Source: Dechloromonas sp.
GTDB lineage: Bacteria; Pseudomonadota; Gammaproteobacteria; Burkholderiales; Rhodocyclaceae
DNA length: 44,312 nucleotides
NCBI GenBank assembly: GCA_016791065.1
Contig: JAEUOD010000141.1
Coordinates: 1 to 44,312, forward strand
Reading direction: 5' to 3'
Shown: positions 7,185 to 15,460 of the stretch, piece by piece
How positions within the stretch are numbered: the stretch's first letter is position 1
How the letters are laid out: each line of letters begins with the position of its first letter
Program-made: the position numbers and the translations under genes
The notes under the pieces: model-generated
What the model was told of the DNA's origin: nothing
What the model saw: the letters and a program-made list of their open reading frames with translations, nothing else
The model's database searches: none

Positions 7185-8909
7185 CTAATAGGGAATGTCA
7201 TCACCCAAATCAAAAAAAACGGCCTCATCTTCATCATCCTGCTCCAACTCAGCATGTCTATTTGAGTAGGCTCTTGAATTTAGGTATGAATCAGAAACCT
7301 CCGGAAATTCAAAGTAATCAAACAAATCATCATCTGAATCAAGCATCCGATTTTTATCATCGTCGGAAAGGGTCGTGTTTTCTTTCCAGACGAAAATCGG
7401 GTCAGGTAGTCTGTTTATATCAAAAAACCTTACGGATTCCGACGCCAGCCATGAATACCCTGGGTGGCTTATAGTTGTTTGATTTAAGTGACTAATCCAT
7501 CCTTGCTCTGCACCTTCGTAGCACAAAAGCCAATGCTCGCAATTGAATGTTGAATGATCCGGTAATAGGTGACGATCAATTTTCTTCTTTAGCTTTCCAA
7601 TTGACTCTAAATAAAGTGCAATTAATGTCGGCACTGAACCTAGATTGCTCTGCTCTATTGCTCTTACAGCATCTCCACTAATTTGTACGCCAAGCCTAGC
7701 TGCTAGCCAGAGTGTCCAAGCTACCTCGCTTTCGTGTTTTGCGGATGCGTGCTCACAGATGATATTGTTTATAACCCCTCTCCAGCCATGCGGCGATATC
7801 TGTAATGGGTATCCGTATCTGAAATATGTGTCAGCTATTAACACCACATCTTGAATTGTATTCGGATAGGCCAGAGCAGATCTAAGTAGAAATGCCTCAA
7901 AGACAGGCCAGTTGTCTTTCTTTATAATCTCACTCTGCATTTTTCGGATTGCAAATTGCATGACATTTTGCTCTGGCTCTCTTTCTGCCATCGAAAATGC
8001 CATATCAAAATAGTGAGTCAGTTGCCTGCGCTGCTTAACCTTTTCTGGTGATAGCTCGTAGTCAGAGAATGAGTGTGTCCATGCATCTTCCATTAGTTTT
8101 TCACACGGTATTATTTTTGTTTTAGGCCCATTCATTTTTAGCTCATACTCCGACAGGGAGTTGTTTAGCTTATTTAATGCGAGAACAGCTTCGGAATAGT
8201 CCTCAAAAAATAAATAAAAGTCATCAACGTATCTAAGCCCTGTTGGCCATTTCCCTAACTTATCCCGTAGCGAAATATCAACCGATGTTCCAATAATCTC
8301 AGATATTATGTGTGACGTGTCAGGGCCAATGGGAATTCCTGCGGTTTGATTTCGCTGGCACTCTGAAACTGCAGCATCTAGTTGATTCCCAAACAACGAT
8401 GCTCCTCTATTGCGTTTCGCGTTGGCCTTTCCATGTATCGCCCACGAAATAGAGTGGGTATATATCGTTGGAAAGAAGTGAGATATATCAGATATTAGAA
8501 CATACCTTGCACCACGCGAAAGTAATAGTTTTTTATCAGGTAGTTGATGCGTAGGTGTTATTAGAATAGAGCGACCAGGATTTGAAGAAAATGCAGGTCT
8601 GCTTACAGATATTCTAGACTTCGAAAAATGCCCATTAATTGATGACCAATTTTCGCAAATAATTTTAGAAAGCTTTAGTTGTGGTATTGGATTGGTAATT
8701 GCTAGTGGTCGCCTGTTGTGGCCAACTCGAGGGGCAGAGTATTTTTCATACGCATATTCTTTGTGCTTTGTGTCAAAAACCCATGCTGGAATCGGTTTTA
8801 AAACTAAATTCGCATATTTATCGCTATTGAAACATGGAGGAACTTGAGCCGGGAAAAATCCTTCTTTTAAAACCCAATTTAAGCGCCTATTGGTATTTCG
8901 AGGGGCCAT
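7185..8909 (-). CDS. Reverse transcriptase, probable antiviral (unknown/DRT-like group)
   Basis: 574 residues, with the ATG at 8909 behind GGAGAAG. Reverse transcriptase motifs are in order: SDISHFFPTIYTHSISWAIHGK (motif A, near residues 138-160), GIPIGPDTSHIISEIIG (motif B, near 190) and LRYVDDFYLFFE (motif C, the YVDD catalytic site, near 220-235). A long C-terminal part (residues 290-574) has no domain I recognise and ends acidic (EQDDEDEAVFFDLGDD). There is no maturase or zinc-finger domain of group II introns, and no retron msr/msd was seen. The length and extra C-terminal region suggest a defence-associated or otherwise unassigned RT. Base composition is far more AT-rich than its neighbours, with codons ending in A or T, a clear sign of transfer. 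Confidence 0.85.
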   Translation of the reverse strand: MAPRNTNRRLNWVLKEGFFPAQVPPCFNSDKYANLVLKPIPAWVFDTKHKEYAYEKYSAPRVGHNRRPLAITNPIPQLKLSKIICENWSSINGHFSKSRISVSRPAFSSNPGRSILITPTHQLPDKKLLLSRGARYVLISDISHFFPTIYTHSISWAIHGKANAKRNRGASLFGNQLDAAVSECQRNQTAGIPIGPDTSHIISEIIGTSVDISLRDKLGKWPTGLRYVDDFYLFFEDYSEAVLALNKLNNSLSEYELKMNGPKTKIIPCEKLMEDAWTHSFSDYELSPEKVKQRRQLTHYFDMAFSMAEREPEQNVMQFAIRKMQSEIIKKDNWPVFEAFLLRSALAYPNTIQDVVLIADTYFRYGYPLQISPHGWRGVINNIICEHASAKHESEVAWTLWLAARLGVQISGDAVRAIEQSNLGSVPTLIALYLESIGKLKKKIDRHLLPDHSTFNCEHWLLCYEGAEQGWISHLNQTTISHPGYSWLASESVRFFDINRLPDPIFVWKENTTLSDDDKNRMLDSDDDLFDYFEFPEVSDSYLNSRAYSNRHAELEQDDEDEAVFFDLGDDIPY

Positions 8910-8959
8910 TTATCTTCTCCGAGAATTTAGATGCTGACCAAAGGAATAGGTAGATACAT

Positions 8960-10735
8960 TTAATTTGCTCCAACCACAATCAACTCCCTCGTCGCCCTTG
9001 TCATAGCCACATACAACAACCGCGCCTCTTCGTCCTTCCGCCCTTCATCTACAACTATCCCAGCACCGGGAATCGCCACCAGCGGAAACTCCAGCCCCTT
9101 GCAGCTATGCATGGTCAGGAACTTCACGGTGTCTTCCTTTTCGGCGAAAGTGATGTCGTCCTGATAGGTGACCGGGATGCCGGCTTTGCGTAGCTTGGCC
9201 AGCACCGGCTTGCCGATACCGTAGTCGCGGTAGATGACGGCCATCTCGCTCCATGGGGTGCCGGTTTTGTGGGCTTCCTTAAGGTGTTTGGCGATGTAGT
9301 CGGCTTCTTCCTGAATGCTCGGGAGCTTGATGAGCAGGGGTTTCGGGCCGTGGCGGCCGGCGCTGATGGGGGCGACGAGGGGGACGCCGTCTTCGTCCGA
9401 GGCGCTGGGTTTGAGCAGTTCGCTGGCGATGCCGCAGGCCAGTTCGAGTACTTCCTGCGTGTTGCGGTAGTTGATCTTGAGGATGGTAGTGCGGCCCTGG
9501 GCCTGGATGCCGAGGCTCTTGAAGCTGAATTTGTTGTGCCGTCCATTGCCGTAGATGGATTGGGCGTCGTCGTAGAGGACGAGCAGGGAATTGGTGCTCG
9601 GATTGACCATCTGGGCGACGAGCTTGAGCCATTCGGGCTGGAAGTCGTGGCCTTCGTCGATGAGCACGGCGTCGTACTGGCCGGCCGGGATGATGTTGGC
9701 GTCTACGGCGCGGATGATACGGTCGACGAGTTCGCTGGCGTAGGCATCGCTGTCCTTGCCGTTTTCCGGCAGGCCGGCGTTGAAGGCGACAAGTTGGGCG
9801 CGGCACCATTGGTGGAAGGTGTGGACGTGCACTTTGTCGGCCAGCCCCTTGGCGGCCATCGTGCGGGCCAAGCGCTTGGCCAGGGTGCGGTTGTAGCAGA
9901 GGATGAGAATCGGCCGGGCGCAGATTCTGGCGAGGTGTTCGGCGCGGTAGCCGAGGATCAGCGTCTTGCCGCTGCCGGCGACGCCGTGGATGACGCGGTG
10001 GCCTTCGCCGAGGCTGCGGGCGAGTTGTTCCTGCTGCAGGTCCATGACGCGGACGATGTCGGGGATTTCCGGTTCCTGATCGTCGAAAAGGCCATTCTGT
10101 GTCGGCACAGCGATGCGGATTTCGGGGAAGAGGTGCCAGCGGATGCGGTCAATCTGCGGCAGGGCGAGCGGCACGCTGCGGGCGAATGGCAGCATGCCCC
10201 ACAACCGTTCCTGAAAGGCTTCGGCGTCAACGCTTTCGGTCATTTCGTCCTGACAGATGACGCGGTGCGGCTCGATGACGTCGCCGAGGTTGGTGCTGTC
10301 GAATTGCTTGCGGCTGATGTTGGCAAGCACGATGCCATAGCTCCACGGGAAGAGCAGTGTGCCTTTCTTGCTGCCGCTGTTGATGGTCAGTTGCGGGTCG
10401 CGTTGCAGCAGGTTGCTGACTTCATGGGCGTATTGCCGGGCTTGTTCGAGCGGGTTGGCGACGCGCTTGAGACCGGTATTGGTGAGGATGCTGGCGCTCG
10501 TGCGGTCGATGTCGCGGATGGTGTCGAGCTTCCAGTCCTTGACTTCCAGCACGAGCACGCCGCGGCGCGGGTTGAAGACAACGAAATCGGGATGGACGTT
10601 GCGTGGCCCAAGCGGTACGTCGTACCAGAGCAGCCAGTCGTCTTCGAGCTTTTGTTCGAGGCGGTAGGCGAAGCGTCGCTCACCGCCTGTCATATTCGAC
10701 ACGCAGGTGCCGATCGCCGGTATCAGCTCAGCCAA
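8960..10735 (-). CDS. NERD-domain UvrD/Rep-like superfamily 1 helicase
   Basis: 591 residues. Residues 15-120 form a NERD (nuclease-related) domain: GERRFAYRLEQKL, then HPDFVVFNPRRGVLVLEVKDW, whose D...E-x-K pattern is the nuclease-fold active site. Helicase motifs follow: Walker A GVAGSGKTLIL (near 250), VLIDEGHDFQPEW (Walker B, near 355), LLVLYDDAQSIYG (motif III, near 388), KINYRNTQEV (motif IV region), FLTMHSCKGLEFP (motif V, near 540) and LLYVAMTRATRELIV (motif VI). The frame opens with TTG at 10735 behind a G-rich ribosome-binding site; an ATG at 10693 is the alternative. NERD helicases occur in DNA-processing and defence settings. It is read ahead of the reverse transcriptase, 50 bases apart, but has host-like GC content. 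Confidence 0.87.
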   Translation of the reverse strand: MAELIPAIGTCVSNMTGGERRFAYRLEQKLEDDWLLWYDVPLGPRNVHPDFVVFNPRRGVLVLEVKDWKLDTIRDIDRTSASILTNTGLKRVANPLEQARQYAHEVSNLLQRDPQLTINSGSKKGTLLFPWSYGIVLANISRKQFDSTNLGDVIEPHRVICQDEMTESVDAEAFQERLWGMLPFARSVPLALPQIDRIRWHLFPEIRIAVPTQNGLFDDQEPEIPDIVRVMDLQQEQLARSLGEGHRVIHGVAGSGKTLILGYRAEHLARICARPILILCYNRTLAKRLARTMAAKGLADKVHVHTFHQWCRAQLVAFNAGLPENGKDSDAYASELVDRIIRAVDANIIPAGQYDAVLIDEGHDFQPEWLKLVAQMVNPSTNSLLVLYDDAQSIYGNGRHNKFSFKSLGIQAQGRTTILKINYRNTQEVLELACGIASELLKPSASDEDGVPLVAPISAGRHGPKPLLIKLPSIQEEADYIAKHLKEAHKTGTPWSEMAVIYRDYGIGKPVLAKLRKAGIPVTYQDDITFAEKEDTVKFLTMHSCKGLEFPLVAIPGAGIVVDEGRKDEEARLLYVAMTRATRELIVVGAN

Positions 10736-11009
10736 GACCGCCCCCTATGCTTATGTATTCCTCCGATTATGCCATTCCACAGCCAACGGGCGATTGGCTA
10801 TTGAATCTGGCATACGGCTACCGAGGTTCCACTTGATCTTGCTCGTACAAGGAGCAACCCTGCCGAGCGCCTACCACCTTGCCATTCCACACCGGCAGGC
10901 AGAGAATCGTGACAAGGGGGTTACGTTATCGTGTCAGCCTTGCCACCGCTCCGGATAATCGCCCGGCACGCCGGAAGCCCTCGCTTGCCGCTGCCAGGCT
11001 GACGCTACC

Positions 11010-12053
11010 GTGGAAGCCCTTTTCCTCCTCGCCGTCGCCACCGTCGTCATCGTGCTGGTGTTCGACTACACCAACGGCTTCCACGACGCGGCCAACATCG
11101 TCGCCACGGTCATCGCCTCGCGTGCAATGACGCCGGCCCAGGCGGTCATCATCGTCGGCGTCTTCGAATTTCTCGGCCCGCTACTCGGCGGCACGGCGGT
11201 GGCCAACACCATCGGCAAGTTCGTCGCGCTCGATGGCGTGGCGCCGGTGCTTTCACTCTCCATCCTGCTGTGCGGGCTGATCGGCGCCATTGTCTGGAAT
11301 CTCGCCACCTGGTACTTCGGCATTCCTTCCTCGTCCTCGCATGCCCTGGTCGGCGGCCTGATCGGCGCGGTCGTCGTCTCGGTTGGCAGCGACCACGTAG
11401 TCTGGGGTTTCGCCGAACTGGCCGAAGGCCGGCTGACCGGCATCATGAAGGTGATCGCCGCCCTCCTCCTCTCACCGCTGATCGGCTTCTGGATGGGCTT
11501 CCTGGTCCATCGCCTGCTCCGCGTCTTTCTCATGGCTTCCAACCCGGCGGCCAATGCCCGTCTGCGTGCAGCCCAGTTCGTGACCGCCGCCGGCCTCGCC
11601 TTTTCGCACGGGGCCAACGATGCCCAGAAAAGCATGGGTATCCTTACCCTCGTACTGCTGCTCGGCGGCTTCATTCCGACGTTCGAGGTGCCGTTCTGGG
11701 TGATGCTCGCCTGCGCCACGGCGATCACGCTCGGCATCATGTCCGGCGGCTGGCGCATCGTCCGCACGCTCGGTTTCGCCATCTACCGCGTCCGGCCGAT
11801 TCACGCCCTCGGCTCGCAACTGACCTCGGCCGGCGTGATCCTGGCCGCCTCGATGGGCGGCGCGCCGGTGTCGACGACCCACGTCGTCGCCACCTCGATC
11901 ATGGGCATCGGCGCCTCGGAACGGCCGCGCGCCGTACGCTGGTCCAAGGCCAAGGATATCGCCGTAACCTGGATCATCACCATTCCCGGCGCCGCTCTCG
12001 TCGCCATCCAGGCCTATGCCCTGGTCAATCTGTTTCTCGGAGGCAAGCCATGA
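11010..12053 (+). CDS. pit: Pit-family low-affinity phosphate transporter
   Basis: 347 residues starting at GTG (MEALFLLAVATVVIV). About ten hydrophobic segments are visible. The two Pit repeats are marked by FDYTNGFHDAANIVATVIASRAM (near residue 18) and AFSHGANDAQKSMGILTL (near residue 195), with the conserved GANDxxK core. C-terminal QLTSAGVILAASMGGAPVSTTH also fits. It imports metal-phosphate with protons. The downstream DUF47 gene overlaps its stop as ATGA, the standard Pit-DUF47 pair. The ribosome-binding site is weak, and the 274 bases upstream show no convincing Pho box or other site. Confidence 0.92.
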   Translation: MEALFLLAVATVVIVLVFDYTNGFHDAANIVATVIASRAMTPAQAVIIVGVFEFLGPLLGGTAVANTIGKFVALDGVAPVLSLSILLCGLIGAIVWNLATWYFGIPSSSSHALVGGLIGAVVVSVGSDHVVWGFAELAEGRLTGIMKVIAALLLSPLIGFWMGFLVHRLLRVFLMASNPAANARLRAAQFVTAAGLAFSHGANDAQKSMGILTLVLLLGGFIPTFEVPFWVMLACATAITLGIMSGGWRIVRTLGFAIYRVRPIHALGSQLTSAGVILAASMGGAPVSTTHVVATSIMGIGASERPRAVRWSKAKDIAVTWIITIPGAALVAIQAYALVNLFLGGKP

Positions 12054-12694
12054 GCGAAACCGCCAGCCCATCGATCTTCCGCCGCCTGTTCGAACGCGTC
12101 TTCCCGAAAATGCCGGACTTCTTCGCGCTGCTGACCGAGCAATGCAGCCATGTCGCCCACACGACCGGGCTGCTGGTCGAGTACATGGAGAGCAACAATC
12201 CCGCCGTCGGCGAGCAGATTCGCCAGGACGAACACGAGGCCGACCGCGTCAAGGTGCATAACCTGCACACCCTGAACGAGGCCTTTTCGACGCCGATCGA
12301 CCGCGAGGATCTCTACCGCGCCATCATCGACCTCGACGAGGTGGTCAATTACTGCAAGAGCACCGTCAGCGAGATGTCGGTACTCGGCCTGACGCCCGAC
12401 AAGCGCTGCCTTGAAATGGCCATGCACATCAAGCTCGGGGCCGATGCCCTCTTCATTGGCTACGGCAAACTCGCTACCCGGCCACAGGAGGCGGCTGCCG
12501 ATGCCGACACTGCGCGCAAGGCCGAGCGCAAGGTGGAAAAAACCTATCGTCTGGCGATCGCCGAGCTATTCCAGGGCGACGACTACATCCATATGTTCAA
12601 GCGGCGCGAAATCTACCGCCACCTCTCCAACGCCGCCGACCGCATGGCCAACTGTGCCAATACGCTGCACGACATCGTCGTGAAGATGTGCTGA
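12050..12694 (+). CDS. DUF47 (PhoU-like) regulator of Pit phosphate transport
   Basis: About 214 residues, all helical by composition. It begins MSETASPSIFRRLFERVFPKMPDFFALL and has repeated acidic, PhoU-like metal-binding positions such as RQDEHEADRVKVHNL and DLYRAIIDLDEVVNY. DUF47 proteins are cytoplasmic partners encoded next to Pit transporters and are thought to modulate their activity. Start and Pit stop overlap by 4 bases. It converges on nifE: only 4 bases separate the two stop codons and no terminator hairpin lies between, so transcripts probably overlap. Confidence 0.9.
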   Translation: MSETASPSIFRRLFERVFPKMPDFFALLTEQCSHVAHTTGLLVEYMESNNPAVGEQIRQDEHEADRVKVHNLHTLNEAFSTPIDREDLYRAIIDLDEVVNYCKSTVSEMSVLGLTPDKRCLEMAMHIKLGADALFIGYGKLATRPQEAAADADTARKAERKVEKTYRLAIAELFQGDDYIHMFKRREIYRHLSNAADRMANCANTLHDIVVKMC

Positions 12695-12698
12695 GGAT

Positions 12699-14099
12699 TT
12701 ACGCCGCCAGCGGCGCTCCCAGGGTCGCCGAACTCGCCCACGGCGCCGGCTTGCGGACAGCGGCCCAGACCGGGCTTTCCATCGACAGCGCAAGCTGGCG
12801 TGCCAGTTCCGTCATGCCGGTGTAGCCGGCGTAGCCAAATTCGCGTTCCTGGTTGATATCGAGGAAAGGAATCCGTGCCTTGAGCGCGGTGTAGAGATTG
12901 CGCCCGCCGGCGATCAGGATGTCGGCCTTGTACTCGTGGTAGGTCGACAGCAGCGCCTTCGGACTGCCATCGTCGATCATCTTGGTGTCTTCGCCCATCA
13001 GTTCGCGGATACGCGCCTTGTCCTCTTCGGTGGACTTCTTGGTGCCGGTGGCCACCACCTTCATGCCGAGATCCTGCAGGGCGGAGACGATGGACCAGGA
13101 CTTTACGCCGCCGGTGTAGAGCAGGACGCGCTTGTCTTTCAGGCGGGCACGCCAGGGCTCCAGGGCGGCATGCGACTTGGCTTCCTCGCGGGCAATGACG
13201 GCTTCGGTGCGCGCCATGAGATCGGGGTCGCCAATCAGGCGGGCGAAGTCGCGCAGGGCGTTGGAAACATCCTGAACGCCATAGAAACTGCCCTCGAAAA
13301 AGGGAATGCCGAAGTTGTCCTGCATCTTGCGTGCAACGTTGAGCAAGGCCTTGGCGCAAACGACCATATTCACCTTCGCGCGATGCATGGTCTGCACCTC
13401 GTGGAAACGGGCGTCGCCGGACAGGGTGCAGAGGATGCGCAGGCCGAGTTCGTCGAAGAGCGGTGCGACATGCCAGAACTCGCCGGCGATGTTGTATTCG
13501 CCGATCAGGTTGACGTCGTAGGTCGGCAGGCCGTCGGCGCGCGGCTTGGCCGGTTCGGGCTCGGCGGTGCCGATGACGTGCTTGAACATGGCCTCGCCGG
13601 CCAGCCGGTTGCCGAGGTTCTTGGTGCCGTAGAAGCCGGCCGCATCGACCGGCACGGTCGGCACCCCCCAGCGTTCGGTCGCCGCCTTGCAGACGGCCTC
13701 GACGTCATCGCCGATCAGCGCAGTGACGCAGGTGTTGTAGATGAAGACGGCCTTCGGCGAATAGCTGTCGATCGCCTGCTTGATCGCATGGAACAGGCGC
13801 TTCTCGCCACGGCCCATGACGACATCGGTTTCCGAGAGGTCGGTGGTCATGCCGATGCGGTAGAGCGTGACGCCCGAGGAGCGCGTTCCCCGGTTGTCCC
13901 AGGAAGAACCGGCACAGGCAATCGGGCCATGCACGATATGGGCGACGTCGGCGATCGGTAACAGTGCGATCTGCGCGCCGTCGAAGGAACAGCCGCCGGC
14001 GGTGGCACCGGGCTTGGGCTTGGCGCAGCCCGACTTTTCCTTCTTGTTATGGTCGCAGGCCGGTTCGTCGAGTAATGCTTGGATTTCGCTGGCTTTCAT
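12699..14099 (-). CDS. nifE: NifE, FeMo-cofactor scaffold subunit
   Basis: 466 residues, normal NifE length, starting at [25 protein letters not shown] behind a GGAG ribosome-binding site. Family landmarks are [37 protein letters not shown] (residues 33-70), [12 protein letters not shown] (near 122), and C-terminal [25 protein letters not shown]. Cysteines in the first two segments match cluster ligands of the NifD/NifE family. It forms the scaffold with NifN, whose gene is about 10 kb away on the same strand. It has its own sigma54 promoter and NifA site and appears monocistronic, since the next gene downstream is convergent. Confidence 0.96.
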   Translation of the reverse strand: MKASEIQALLDEPACDHNKKEKSGCAKPKPGATAGGCSFDGAQIALLPIADVAHIVHGPIACAGSSWDNRGTRSSGVTLYRIGMTTDLSETDVVMGRGEKRLFHAIKQAIDSYSPKAVFIYNTCVTALIGDDVEAVCKAATERWGVPTVPVDAAGFYGTKNLGNRLAGEAMFKHVIGTAEPEPAKPRADGLPTYDVNLIGEYNIAGEFWHVAPLFDELGLRILCTLSGDARFHEVQTMHRAKVNMVVCAKALLNVARKMQDNFGIPFFEGSFYGVQDVSNALRDFARLIGDPDLMARTEAVIAREEAKSHAALEPWRARLKDKRVLLYTGGVKSWSIVSALQDLGMKVVATGTKKSTEEDKARIRELMGEDTKMIDDGSPKALLSTYHEYKADILIAGGRNLYTALKARIPFLDINQEREFGYAGYTGMTELARQLALSMESPVWAAVRKPAPWASSATLGAPLAA

Positions 14100-14128
14100 G
14101 CTGTTCTCCGATAGTCCGGAAGCTGATC

Positions 14129-14145
14129 AGCAAGATGGGTGCCAT
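14129..14145 (-). promoter_or_regulatory. Sigma54 promoter of nifE
   Basis: The minus strand reads ATGGCACCCATCTTGCT: TGGCAC and TTGCT with GG and GC ten bases apart, a near-perfect consensus. It lies about 30 bases before the nifE start codon. Confidence 0.9.
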
Positions 14146-14187
14146 CTCTATCAATCTGTTTTTATTGCTTTTTCAGGCAGAGGCGTT

Positions 14188-14203
14188 TGTCACTTTCGCG
14201 ACA
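14188..14203 (-). promoter_or_regulatory. NifA upstream activating site of nifE
   Basis: TGTCACTTTCGCGACA on the plus strand fits TGT-N10-ACA. The right arm CGACA is identical to the other sites in the window; the left arm differs at one base. It is about 58 bp from the centre of the nifE promoter. Confidence 0.85.
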
Positions 14204-14226
14204 AACGCCCGATTTACCGCTGACGA

Positions 14227-15288
14227 TCAAACCTTCAGCAGCTTGCCGACCTTTTCCAGCAGCTTAGGACCGACGCCCTTGGCACGAAGCACGTCGTCCA
14301 GCGCAGCATAGGGCCGGGCGGCAACGATGGCTTCGGCAATGCCCTTGGTCACGCCCTTGATCGCGGCAAGTTCGGCAACGCTGGCCTTATTGACCGAAAC
14401 CAGCGTGTCCTTGGCGGCTTCCGGCTTGGCTTCAGACTTTTTATCGGCCTTCTTCTCAGCCTTTTTCGGCGCCTCAACGTCCTTGGCGACCTTGGCTTCA
14501 GACTTCTTCTCGACCTTGGCTGTCGCCTTCTTGGCCTTGGCCGGAGCAGCCGCCACCGGGGCAACGGCGACCGGTGCTGCCGGCAGGTTGCGGTAGTCGC
14601 GCGTCACGTAGCCGGCCGGCGTCCATTCGCACAGCATCAAGGTGAGCGCAGCGCCGGGGTTGGTGGTCACGGCCGGAACGCTGTATTGGCAATCGCTCCA
14701 GGCTTCGCCGCCGGCGAGCACGCCGAGCACGAGGCTGGCGACCGGGGTGCCGACCCAGCTGCCGCCAGCATAGGGTACGTCCATTGCCCAGACCTCGAGT
14801 GCCAGCGTGCCGCTCAGATTGCCGGCGTCACGCGGATTGACGATGCCGCCGATGGCGATCTCGGCGCTGCCATCCTTGAGTTCGCAACGCACGGCGCCAT
14901 CGAGGAAGGGCTGGAGGAAAACCTGCTGCGTCGGATAAACCGAGAGGCTACGCACGATCGCCACACCGTCGCTGGTCTGCCCGACCAGCGCCATGGCCAT
15001 TGTTTGAGCCTTGTCGCCCGCCGGCGGCAGGGCGGGAACGCATCCGGCAACATTGAAGCAACCGGCAACCGAATCCAGCGCCAGCTCTGCCACCTTGACG
15101 CCATTCAGCGTCAGTCCTTCAAAACCGTCCACGCTCGCCCAGAGCTGCAGCGCCCAGCTTTCGCCGGCAGCGACATCGCTATCGGCCAGGCTGATGTCGG
15201 CGTTGAGATGGATGTAATCGCCATCAAGGCAATAACCGTGGTTCTGGCCCAGATCGGTGGCGGTGTTCGCGGCGTAGTAATTCGTCAT
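14227..15288 (-). CDS. Duplicated-domain protein with C-terminal helix-hairpin-helix
   Basis: About 353 residues, starting at MTNYYAANTATDLGQNHG with GGGAG upstream. There is no signal peptide, so it is probably cytoplasmic. Residues 15-235 look like two copies of a beta-rich domain: SWALQLWASVDGFEGLTLNG and TLALEVWAMDVPYAGGSWVG align, as do the segments after them. Residues 240-295 are an Ala/Lys/Glu-rich linker (KKSEAKVAKDVEAPKKAEKK). Residues 297-353 are a ComEA-like double HhH (VNKASVAELAAIKGVTKGIAEAIVAARPY and VLRAKGVGPKLLEKVGKLL), usually a DNA- or protein-binding module. I cannot name a function. A NifA-type site upstream and its place just before nifE suggest a nitrogen fixation link. 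Confidence 0.8.
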   Translation of the reverse strand: MTNYYAANTATDLGQNHGYCLDGDYIHLNADISLADSDVAAGESWALQLWASVDGFEGLTLNGVKVAELALDSVAGCFNVAGCVPALPPAGDKAQTMAMALVGQTSDGVAIVRSLSVYPTQQVFLQPFLDGAVRCELKDGSAEIAIGGIVNPRDAGNLSGTLALEVWAMDVPYAGGSWVGTPVASLVLGVLAGGEAWSDCQYSVPAVTTNPGAALTLMLCEWTPAGYVTRDYRNLPAAPVAVAPVAAAPAKAKKATAKVEKKSEAKVAKDVEAPKKAEKKADKKSEAKPEAAKDTLVSVNKASVAELAAIKGVTKGIAEAIVAARPYAALDDVLRAKGVGPKLLEKVGKLLKV

Positions 15289-15318
15289 GTGCACAGGCAG
15301 CTCCCGTTGAAAAAAGGG

Positions 15319-15332
15319 GCGCATTATAGGCC
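15319..15332 (-). promoter_or_regulatory. Possible sigma54 promoter of the HhH gene
   Basis: On the minus strand a GG and a GC are exactly ten bases apart (GGCCTATAATGCGC), about 90 bp downstream of the NifA-type site. The flanking bases fit the consensus poorly. A TATAAT within it could instead be a sigma70 -10 box, although no good -35 is seen. Confidence 0.35.
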
Positions 15333-15407
15333 GCAAATTGTTTCAATTTATCAATCGCTTAGAACATTTTTTCGGCACCGTTTCGGTGCATTTCAAGGTC
15401 TACAATT

Positions 15408-15423
15408 TGTCGTAAAACCGACA
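15408..15423 (-). promoter_or_regulatory. NifA-type site upstream of the HhH gene
   Basis: TGTCGTAAAACCGACA fits TGT-N10-ACA with full TGTCG/CGACA arms, as in the nifN and rnf sites. It lies in the gap between kup and the HhH gene. Confidence 0.7.
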
Positions 15424-15460
15424 GGAAAGCATGTCCTCTAGAAATGTAGTCGCACCTCCG

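Noticed and set aside
9269-10804. A 511-codon plus-strand frame antisense to the NERD helicase
   Set aside because: It is antisense to a protein with all helicase motifs, and its composition is typical of a shadow frame.
10736-11009. A possible Pho box before the Pit transporter gene
   Set aside because: GTGACA and GTGTCA fragments are present, but not the two direct repeats with correct spacing.
15375-15389. Hairpin GCACCG/CGGTGC between kup and the HhH gene
   Set aside because: Short six-base stem, with A rather than T after it in the direction of kup transcription.
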